From JAGQTE01 sp964648005 (GTDB lineage: Bacteria > Actinomycetota > Acidimicrobiia > Acidimicrobiales > Acidimicrobilacustridaceae), in NCBI GenBank assembly GCA_964648005.1, contig CAZYKR010000286.1:1-5439 (forward strand): 5,439 nt of DNA, read 5' to 3'. The notes under the pieces are model-generated. The model saw nothing but the letters and a program-made list of their open reading frames with translations. It was not told the origin of the DNA and did no database searches. Positions 1 through 5,179 of this stretch are shown one piece after another (the stretch's first letter is position 1; the number at the start of each line of letters is the position of its first letter). Both the position numbers and the translations under genes were made by a program.

Positions 1-9
1 GGTCACTGA
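1..9 (+). CDS. 3' end of an upstream gene (last two codons and stop)
   Basis: The first nine bases read GGT CAC TGA, and the TGA shares its A with the ATG at 9-11 of the cytochrome gene. The same TGATG arrangement occurs at 1161-1165 and 5177-5181 in this window, where both partner genes are clear, so this is plausibly the end of a preceding gene in the same operon. Nothing can be said of its product from two codons. From context, a subunit of a quinol-oxidising cytochrome b/Rieske complex would be a reasonable guess, but that is inference only. Confidence 0.3.
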   Translation, partial: GH

Positions 10-1163
10 TGCACGCGCTCGTCCTGCTCGCCCAGGCGGAGGCGGAGGTCACCGACGACGCCACGGTCTTCAGCCGCATCGGCTGGATCGTCGCCGTCGT
101 CCTGATCGTCGGCTTCCTCATCGGCGCCTTCATCGTCATGCGTCAGGCCCGACCCGAGCTCGGCTCGGAGATCGAGCTCGCCGCCAACCGCAAGCCCTAC
201 TACGAAGACGACGAGCTCGAGACCAAGCGGCTCGACCGCGTGCTGTTCTTCGGCCTGCTACTGCTGGGCCTCGTCGCTGTTGCCGTGCCGCTGTACTGGC
301 TGTACGAGCCGGGTCGCCAGGCCGACGCCATCGAGCAGTGGAACGAGACCTTCATCGAGCGCGGCGAAGAGATCTACACCGAAGGCGCCAACTGCCAGGC
401 GTGCCACGGTCCCGAAGGCACCGGCGGCGTCGCCTCCACCGCCATCTTGAACGACAAGGGTGAGTTCGTCGCCCAGGTCAACTGGCAGGCGCCAGCCCTC
501 AACACGGTGCTGTACCGGTACTCACGCGAAGAGGTCCTCTACATCCTGAACTACGGCCGGCCCGGCACGCCGATGCCGGCCTGGGGCGCGCCGGGCGGCG
601 GTCCGCTCACCGAGCAGCAGCTCGAGAACACCATCGACTACCTCCTGTCGATCCAGCTGCCCGCCGACGAGGCGGCGGCCGCTCGTGACGAGGAGCTCGA
701 GACGGTCTGCAAGCCCGAGCGCGACGCCGACGGGGCGCTCGTCGGGGTCAACCCGGTGTGCACCGCCGAGGACGCGGCGTTCGAGACCTACGGCGAGGCC
801 GTGTTCAACCTCGGCCTCGACAGCGGTTTCCAGGCCGGCGCCTACTCCTGCGGTCGGTGCCACACCAAGGGCTGGTCCTACGGAGATCCGCAGCTCGCCG
901 GCGGCGGCGGTGCCCTCGGCCCGAACCTGCGCGACGGCTCGGAGTTGCGCCAGTTCCCGACGGCAGCAGATCAGGTCGAGTTCGTGAGCGGTGGCTCCGA
1001 GCAAGGCATCGGCTACGGCAGCACGGGGCAGGGGTCGGGCAAGATGCCGGGCTACCTGTTCAACCCGAACGCCGAGGGTGACGACGCCCGCATGGAGGTC
1101 GACCAGATCATGTACACGCCCGAGATGGTCGATGCCGTCGTGGCGTACGAGCGGGGGTTGTGA
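9..1163 (+). CDS. Membrane-anchored di-heme cytochrome c
   Basis: This 384-residue protein is predicted to carry electrons on the outer face of the membrane, probably between a quinol-oxidising complex and a terminal oxidase. It has two N-terminal membrane helices (about residues 24-44 and 78-98). Arg/Lys residues flank the loop between them (RQAR after helix 1, KRLDR before helix 2), so the loop should be cytoplasmic and the rest outside. Two class I cytochrome c domains follow. Heme 1 is CQACH (C129, C132, H133; bases 393-407) with M189 in GTPMPAW as likely axial ligand. Heme 2 is CGRCH (C281, C284, H285; bases 849-863) with M346 in GKMPGY as likely ligand. Between the domains are an acidic stretch and two further cysteines, C234 and C251, which could form a disulfide. 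The ATG at 9 leaves a short outside N-terminus; a start upstream of the window cannot be excluded, because the frame is open to base 3. The two-helix, two-heme layout resembles CcoP of cbb3 oxidases, but actinobacterial-type bc complexes also use di-heme cytochromes. The exact complex is unresolved. Confidence 0.9.
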   Translation: MHALVLLAQAEAEVTDDATVFSRIGWIVAVVLIVGFLIGAFIVMRQARPELGSEIELAANRKPYYEDDELETKRLDRVLFFGLLLLGLVAVAVPLYWLYEPGRQADAIEQWNETFIERGEEIYTEGANCQACHGPEGTGGVASTAILNDKGEFVAQVNWQAPALNTVLYRYSREEVLYILNYGRPGTPMPAWGAPGGGPLTEQQLENTIDYLLSIQLPADEAAAARDEELETVCKPERDADGALVGVNPVCTAEDAAFETYGEAVFNLGLDSGFQAGAYSCGRCHTKGWSYGDPQLAGGGGALGPNLRDGSELRQFPTAADQVEFVSGGSEQGIGYGSTGQGSGKMPGYLFNPNAEGDDARMEVDQIMYTPEMVDAVVAYERGL

Positions 1164-2191
1164 TGGGCGGCGTCCATGTCATCGCCGGTCTCGACTGGGA
1201 CATCGCCATCCGGGGCATTCTCGTGGTGCTCGTCGGCGTCGTCGTGTTGCCGGGCTCGGTGTACCTGCTCCTCGGCACGAACCTGGGGGCCCGCCTCGGG
1301 TTCTCGGTGGCGGCGGCCGGCCTCTTCGGCTTCCTGACCATCCTCACCGCCGTGTGGTGGATCCAGCCGCCGGGCATCGGTCCGATGGGCCGCATGCCGA
1401 GCTGGCGCCCGGTCGAGATCTGGGTCACACCCGCGGGTGAGGAGCCCTCGGCACCGCTCACCCCCGTGCTCGAGACCTTGCCGCTCGGCGACGCGCTGCC
1501 GTCGACCAGCGAGGTCCTCGCTGCCGCCGGCGGCGATCTGGCCGACCAGTTGCCCTCGACGCCGACGCTCGGCGACATCGCCGCCGCTGAGTTCACCGAC
1601 GACGCCGGCGTGACGATGTCCGGCGAGGAGTTCCTGCGCACGGAGTTCCAGCTGACCAAGGACGAGGCGCTCGATGGATGGCGCCTGCTGTCGACGGCCG
1701 ACGCCGGCGAACCGCAGACGGCAGCCGACGCCATCCTGGTGGAGCAGGGCTACTTCGGTGCCGCCACCGAGTACAAGAAGCTCGACGTGTTCGAGACCGG
1801 CGGCAACCCGACCCTCGAGGACGACTGCCCGCAGGCGGTCGGTGAGCGCGAGAAGGTCCTGATCCCCGAGGACTGGCCGTGCCGGGTCTGGGCCCGCATC
1901 CGCAAGACCTTCCGCCTGACCGCCCCGCCGCAGTACGCCGTGGTGCAGGTCCAGGCCGTCATCGAGCAGGAGGCCGTGGCCGGTGAGCCGCCGCCGACGC
2001 CAAAGGTCGACGAGGACGCCCCGATCGTGAACGTGTTGATGGTGCGCGACCAGGGCAACGTCCGGGCCAAGCCGGCGCTGTGGTTCTTCATCTGCTCCTC
2101 GCTGTTCGTCTTCTTCGTCCTGCTGCTGCACTTCCGGGACAAGAAGGCCTGGGAGAACCGCGAGCAGAAGCCCTTGAAGGCCGGAGCCTGA
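1163..2191 (+). CDS. Uncharacterised three-helix membrane protein with large outer domain
   Basis: I do not recognise a named family for this 342-residue protein. Two adjacent hydrophobic helices lie near the N-terminus (about residues 16-37 and 45-67), joined by a short GTNLGAR turn. A roughly 235-residue soluble region follows, then a third helix (about 305-324) and a very basic tail (RDKKAWENREQK). The basic tail and the Arg in the turn place both inside the cell, so the soluble region should be outside. It begins with a Trp/Pro/Gly-rich stretch (WWIQPPGIGP, PSWRPVEIW), continues through acidic, Ala-rich sequence, and holds a cysteine pair (C222, C240) that may form a disulfide. There is no CxxCH and no obvious iron-sulfur or flavin motif. 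The ATG at 1163 overlaps the cytochrome stop as TGATG, with a G-run at 1153-1157 five bases upstream; a GTG at 1160 would add one residue but sits only two bases from that run. Its place between a cytochrome c and nuoA suggests a role in respiratory-complex assembly or structure, which is inference. Confidence 0.88.
   Translation: MGGVHVIAGLDWDIAIRGILVVLVGVVVLPGSVYLLLGTNLGARLGFSVAAAGLFGFLTILTAVWWIQPPGIGPMGRMPSWRPVEIWVTPAGEEPSAPLTPVLETLPLGDALPSTSEVLAAAGGDLADQLPSTPTLGDIAAAEFTDDAGVTMSGEEFLRTEFQLTKDEALDGWRLLSTADAGEPQTAADAILVEQGYFGAATEYKKLDVFETGGNPTLEDDCPQAVGEREKVLIPEDWPCRVWARIRKTFRLTAPPQYAVVQVQAVIEQEAVAGEPPPTPKVDEDAPIVNVLMVRDQGNVRAKPALWFFICSSLFVFFVLLLHFRDKKAWENREQKPLKAGA
2183..2186 (+). promoter_or_regulatory. 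Ribosome binding site that sets the nuoA start
   Basis: GGAG lies seven bases before the GTG at 2194, inside the last codons of the preceding gene. The reading frame of nuoA is open upstream to an ATG at 2080, but that stretch overlaps the preceding gene and translates to Arg/Ala/Pro-rich sequence unlike NuoA. This site and the NuoA-like sequence right after it (GQYLPIFAMF) support the GTG at 2194. Confidence 0.6.
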
Positions 2192-2193
2192 CC

Positions 2194-2700
2194 GTGGGGC
2201 AGTACCTGCCGATCTTCGCCATGTTCCTGCTCGCCGTGATCTTCGGCGTGCTGAGCCTGCTGGCATCGAAGATCCTCGCCCCGAAGCTGGCCATGCCGGC
2301 AAAGGTGGCGCCGTACGAGTGCGGCATCGTGCCCGGTCGGGACGCCCCCGAGCGCTTCCCCGTGCGCTTCTACCTGGTGGCGATGATCTTCATCGTCTTC
2401 GACATCGAGATCATCTTCTTCTTCCCCTGGGCCATGAGCTACGGCTCCCTCGGCCTGTTCGGCCTGGTGACGATCGTGGTCTTCGCCGCCGCGGTCTTCG
2501 AGTCCTTCGTCTACCTCATCGGCAACGGCGCACTGGCGTGGGGCCCCCGCAAGCGGGAGGTCCCCACCGAGCTCGTCACCCCGTCGCGCACCACGCGCAC
2601 GACCGTGCGCCGGGTGGGCACCGAGGGCCGCGCCGGCGTCGTCGACGACCACGACGACCACGCCTCGCACGGCCACGGCGGTCACGAGGAGGCGGCGTAG
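2194..2700 (+). CDS. nuoA: NADH-quinone oxidoreductase subunit A
   Basis: NuoA is a small membrane subunit of complex I next to the quinone channel, where it contacts NuoH and the NuoB/NuoD arm. The 168-residue product has three membrane helices (about 7-25, 59-77 and 88-108). It carries the family signature: YECG at 41-44, RFPVRFYLVA leading into helix 2, and FDIE at 69-72 with the conserved acidic residues D70 and E72, then FFFPWA. Helix 3 contains the conserved Glu (E103). It starts at GTG 2194, two bases after the previous stop, and ends with TAG directly abutting nuoB. Typical NuoA proteins are about 115-140 residues. This one has a hydrophilic C-terminal extension from about residue 118, first Thr/Arg-rich and then Asp/His-rich (five His in the last 16 residues). 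That tail is not part of the family core and its function is unknown. The subunit identification is secure. Confidence 0.96.
   Translation: MGQYLPIFAMFLLAVIFGVLSLLASKILAPKLAMPAKVAPYECGIVPGRDAPERFPVRFYLVAMIFIVFDIEIIFFFPWAMSYGSLGLFGLVTIVVFAAAVFESFVYLIGNGALAWGPRKREVPTELVTPSRTTRTTVRRVGTEGRAGVVDDHDDHASHGHGGHEEAA
2644..2661 (+). repeat. Two perfect 9-bp in-frame tandem units in the nuoA tail
   Basis: GACGACCAC occurs twice back to back and encodes Asp-Asp-His twice (NuoA residues 151-156). Shortly after, at 2668-2679, CACGGC is also repeated twice, encoding His-Gly-His-Gly. Both repeats are in the coding frame and lie in the non-conserved His-rich tail, consistent with growth of the tail by short duplications. 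The repeats are seen directly; the origin is inferred. Confidence 0.7.
2686..2692 (+). promoter_or_regulatory. Strong ribosome binding site for nuoB
   Basis: GAGGAGG lies eight bases before the nuoB ATG at 2701 and is embedded in the last codons of nuoA, where it encodes part of the Glu-Glu pair. It is the best Shine-Dalgarno match noticed in the window. It favours the ATG at 2701 over the in-frame ATG at 2722 (Met8). Confidence 0.75.
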
Positions 2701-3276
2701 ATGGCCGACGACGGGGGGCTGATGGAGCGGGGTCTCGAGGGCCTCAACTACAACTTCTTGACCGGCAACCTCGAGCGGCTGGTCAAGTGGGCGCGCTACA
2801 ACTCCTGCTTTCCGGCCACCTTCGGCCTGGCGTGCTGCGCCATCGAGATGATGGGCACCGGAGCCGCCCACTACGACCTGGCGCGTTTCGGCATGGAGGT
2901 CTTCCGGGCATCGCCGCGCCAGGCCGACCTCATGATCGTGGCGGGTCGGGTCAGCCAGAAGATGGCGCCGGTGCTCCGCCAGATCCACGACCAGATGATG
3001 GAGCCCAAGTGGGTCATCTCGATGGGCGTGTGCGCGTCGAGCGGCGGCATGTTCAACAACTACGCCATCGTGCAGGGCGTCGATCAGATCGTGCCGGTGG
3101 ACGTGTACGCGCCGGGGTGTCCGCCGGGACCCGAGACCCTGATGCACGCCATCTTGACGTTGCACGAGAACATCCGCACGGGTGAGTTGACCCGCCGGCG
3201 CAGCGCCGGCGAAGGAGCCGGCCTGGTCATCGAGCATCGCTCGCTCGACACGCCGGTCACGCTGGGGAGCCGGTGA
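2701..3276 (+). CDS. nuoB: NADH-quinone oxidoreductase subunit B (cluster N2 subunit)
   Basis: NuoB holds the terminal 4Fe-4S cluster N2 of complex I, which passes electrons to quinone at the NuoB/NuoD interface on the cytoplasmic side. The 191-residue protein has all four cluster ligands: the adjacent pair C45-C46 in GLACCAIEMM, C111 in GVCASSGGM and C140 in APGCPPGPE. Other family landmarks are RFGMEVFRASPRQADLMIV (63-80), GRVSQKMAPVLRQI (82-95) and the central segment VQGVDQIVPVDVY (124-136). Length is normal for bacterial NuoB. After about residue 165 there is a variable charged tail. In many homologues the last motif reads CPPRPE; here Gly143 replaces the Arg, a small deviation. The ATG directly follows the nuoA stop with no spacer and is served by GAGGAGG. 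Identification is secure. Confidence 0.98.
   Translation: MADDGGLMERGLEGLNYNFLTGNLERLVKWARYNSCFPATFGLACCAIEMMGTGAAHYDLARFGMEVFRASPRQADLMIVAGRVSQKMAPVLRQIHDQMMEPKWVISMGVCASSGGMFNNYAIVQGVDQIVPVDVYAPGCPPGPETLMHAILTLHENIRTGELTRRRSAGEGAGLVIEHRSLDTPVTLGSR
3266..3269 (+). promoter_or_regulatory. Ribosome binding site that favours the second nuoC GTG
   Basis: GGAG, within GGGGAG, ends nine bases before GTG 3279 but only three bases before GTG 3273. Normal spacing favours 3279. The junction TGACCGTG here (3274-3281) is identical to that before nuoA (2189-2196), where the second reading is the clear one. Confidence 0.5.
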
Positions 3277-3278
3277 CC

Positions 3279-3824
3279 GTGAGCGACACGGCGGCCGACG
3301 CGGCTGCTGACGAGCCGGGCGAAGACGCACCGGCGGCGCCCGAGCCCGTGCTGGTGCACGGGGTCCCGGTCACGACGTCCTGCGGCCAGGCCGTGGCGCA
3401 CCCGAGCGCGGACCAGTACGTCGACCTCGTCAAGGCCCTGCACGACGACGGCTACGTGATGTGCGTGGACCTCACCGCCGTCGACTACCTCACCTACGCC
3501 GCCGACCGCCGCCTCCCCGAGGGCGTCCACGCCGAGCGGTTCGAGGTCGTGGCGTCGCTGCTGTGCTTCGATCCGCCGCAGCGCATCCGCCTGCGGGTGC
3601 AGGTCCCCGAGTCGGACCCGACGCTGCCGACCCTGTACGAGCTGCACCCCGGCACGGAGGCGTCCGAGCGGGAGGCGTACGACATGTACGGCATCCGCTT
3701 CGACGGGCACCCCGACCTGACCCGCATCCTGATGCCCGAGGACTGGCAGGGACACCCGCTGCGCAAGGACGAGGGCAAGGGCCGGATCCCGGTCCAGTTC
3801 AAGGACGCACCGGCGGCCCGATGA
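3279..3824 (+). CDS. nuoC: NADH-quinone oxidoreductase subunit C (30 kDa subunit)
   Basis: NuoC is a hydrophilic, cofactor-free subunit of the connecting arm of complex I that packs against NuoD. The 181-residue protein shows the 30 kDa-subunit signature near its C-terminus: ERE at 130-132, then AYDMYGIRFDGHPDLTRIL, and EDWQGHPLRKDE ending at 165. The region before it (CVDLTAVDYL, RFEVVASLLCF, RIRLRVQVP) fits the alpha/beta fold of the family. The first 20 or so residues are Ala/Asp/Glu-rich and probably disordered. The usual PLRKDY reads PLRKDE here, and the tail is short, so the gene is stand-alone and not fused to nuoD as in Escherichia coli. Start choice: GTG 3279 has a well-placed GGAG; GTG 3273 would overlap the nuoB stop by four bases (GTGA) and add two residues. 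The stop overlaps the nuoD start as ATGA. Subunit identity is secure; the start is less so. Confidence 0.94.
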   Translation: MSDTAADAAADEPGEDAPAAPEPVLVHGVPVTTSCGQAVAHPSADQYVDLVKALHDDGYVMCVDLTAVDYLTYAADRRLPEGVHAERFEVVASLLCFDPPQRIRLRVQVPESDPTLPTLYELHPGTEASEREAYDMYGIRFDGHPDLTRILMPEDWQGHPLRKDEGKGRIPVQFKDAPAAR

Positions 3825-5179
3825 GCACGACGCACGACCAGGTGCGGCCACCCGACGCCGCCGGCACCGACGAGGGTGCCCAGGAGCTTCGGCCCGTCGC
3901 CGTCACCGCCGCCGCCGAGCGCATGCGCGAGGTGGGTGCGGTGCTGCGCATGTCCGAGGCCGAGGCCCAGGCGGCGCCGACGGTCGAGTCGATCGACGGC
4001 GTGCCCGTGGACGAGACCATGATCATCAACATGGGTCCGCAGCACCCGAGCACCCACGGCGTGCTGCGCCTCATGCTCGAGCTCGACGGCGAGACGGTGC
4101 TGCGCACCAAGCCGGTCATCGGCTACCTGCACACCGGCATGGAGTTCATGGGGGAGGAGCTCAGCTACCTCCAGGGACCGACGAACGTCACCCGCATGGA
4201 CTACGCCTCGCCGCTGTTCACCGAGCTCGCCTTCTCGCTCACCACCGAGAAGCTGCTCGGGATCACCGAGGAGATCCCCGAGCGAGCCACGTGGATCCGG
4301 ATGCTCATGACCGAGCTCAACCGGATGTCGTCGCACCTGCTGTTCCTGGCCACGAACGGCATGGACATCGGCGCCGTCGGCATGATGATCTACGGCTGGC
4401 GCGAGCGCGAAGAGGTGCTGCGGTTCTTCGAGATGGTCACCGGTCTGCGGATGAACCACAACTACATCCGCCCCGGCGGTGTGGCGGCGGACCTGCCCGA
4501 CGGCTGGCGCGATGAGGTGCTGCGCCTGCTCGACCTGCTCCCGGAGCGGCTCGACGAGTACGACGTGCTGATGACCGGGCAGCCCATCTGGCGCGAGCGC
4601 CTGCAGGGCGTCGGCGTGCTCACCACCGAAGAGGCGGTGGCCCTCGGCGCCACCGGCCCGTTGCTGCGCTCGACCGGCTACGCCTGGGACCTGCGTCGCT
4701 CCATGCCGTACCTGGCCTACGACGAGGTCGACTTCGACGTGCTCGTCGGCACCTATGGCGACTGCTTCGACCGCTACGCCATCCGCCTCAACGAGGTGCG
4801 CGAGTCCATGCGCATCGTGCGCCAGTGCCTCGAGCGCATGCCCGCCGGGGACTACCGCATCCAGGACCGCAAGGTCACGCCGCCGCCGCGCGCTCGCATC
4901 GACGAGTCGATGGAGGCGCTGATCCACCACTTCAAGATCTTCACCGAGGGCTTCAAGGTGCCCGAGGGCGAGGCCTACGTGCCCGTGGAATCGCCTCGCG
5001 GCGAGCTCGGGTGCTACATCGTCAGCGATGGCAGCGCCCACCCCTACCGGATGCACATCCGGGGCCCGAGCTTCGTGAACCTCCAGAGCCTGCCGCACCT
5101 GATGCACGGTGGCTTCCTCGCCGACGCCGTCGCCGTCATCTCCTCGGTCGATCCGATCATGGGGGAGGTGGATCGCTGA
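3821..5179 (+). CDS. nuoD: NADH-quinone oxidoreductase subunit D (49 kDa subunit)
   Basis: NuoD forms much of the quinone-binding pocket of complex I, together with NuoB and NuoH, and is evolutionarily related to the large subunit of NiFe hydrogenases. The 452-residue protein carries the diagnostic MGPQHPSTHGVLRLML (from residue 71), GYLHTGMEF, TRMDYASP, ELNRMSSHLLF, YIRPGG, VESPRGELGCYIVSDG, RGPSFVNLQSLP and the C-terminal SVDPIMGEVDR. His79 and Tyr128 align, with identical spacing of 49 residues, with quinone-headgroup ligands His38 and Tyr87 of Thermus Nqo4, so the quinone site looks intact. The hydrogenase nickel cysteines are absent, as expected. The ATG overlaps the nuoC stop (ATGA). 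No Shine-Dalgarno is well placed (AAGGA at 3801-3805 is 15 bases away), so translation probably depends on coupling to nuoC. The N-terminus is about 40 residues longer than in Thermus. A downstream GTG at 3941 with GAGGT seven bases before it is an alternative start. Confidence 0.96.
   Translation: MSTTHDQVRPPDAAGTDEGAQELRPVAVTAAAERMREVGAVLRMSEAEAQAAPTVESIDGVPVDETMIINMGPQHPSTHGVLRLMLELDGETVLRTKPVIGYLHTGMEFMGEELSYLQGPTNVTRMDYASPLFTELAFSLTTEKLLGITEEIPERATWIRMLMTELNRMSSHLLFLATNGMDIGAVGMMIYGWREREEVLRFFEMVTGLRMNHNYIRPGGVAADLPDGWRDEVLRLLDLLPERLDEYDVLMTGQPIWRERLQGVGVLTTEEAVALGATGPLLRSTGYAWDLRRSMPYLAYDEVDFDVLVGTYGDCFDRYAIRLNEVRESMRIVRQCLERMPAGDYRIQDRKVTPPPRARIDESMEALIHHFKIFTEGFKVPEGEAYVPVESPRGELGCYIVSDGSAHPYRMHIRGPSFVNLQSLPHLMHGGFLADAVAVISSVDPIMGEVDR
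5164..5168 (+). promoter_or_regulatory. Ribosome binding site for nuoE
   Basis: GGAGG, within GGGGGAGG, lies ten bases before the ATG at 5179 and inside the last codons of nuoD. It supports that start, which shares its A with the nuoD stop (TGATG). Confidence 0.6.

Noticed and set aside
1052..2302. Minus-strand open frame (416 codons) opposite the uncharacterised membrane protein
   Set aside because: I considered it because the plus-strand gene lacks a family name. The plus-strand product has clean membrane helices, a ribosome binding site context and coupled junctions, while the minus-strand product is Gly/Arg-rich without structure.
2319..3185. Plus-strand open frame of 288 codons spanning nuoA and nuoB
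   Set aside because: Out-of-frame shadow with Arg/His/Pro-rich translation; both nuoA and nuoB carry full family signatures in other frames.
3193..3211. Perfect 9-bp inverted repeat with a one-base centre (CGCCGGCGC A GCGCCGGCG) in nuoB; possible terminator or processing hairpin
   Set aside because: It lies in coding sequence and is not followed by a T-run. All-G/C palindromes of this size are likely by chance in such GC-rich DNA.
1750..3330. Long minus-strand open frame (526 codons) opposite the membrane protein, nuoA and nuoB
   Set aside because: Same reasoning: antisense to confident genes, low-complexity Arg/His/Gly-rich translation, no family motif.
3461..3820. Upstream in-frame extension of nuoD through nuoC
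   Set aside because: The extension translates to Arg/Pro-rich sequence in the wrong frame of nuoC, which is itself a clear 30 kDa subunit. The ATGA overlap at 3821 is the natural start.
3494..5107. Long minus-strand open frame (537 codons) opposite nuoC and nuoD
   Set aside because: It is antisense to conserved nuo genes, and its translation is Val/His/Leu/Arg/Gly-rich with no domain. Stop-free antisense frames are expected in GC-rich coding DNA.
3821..5179. Possible hydrogenase (NiFe large-subunit-like) identity for the 49 kDa subunit
   Set aside because: The nickel-binding CxxC pairs are absent, and the NuoD signature, including the quinone-site His79 and Tyr128, is intact, so it is complex I.
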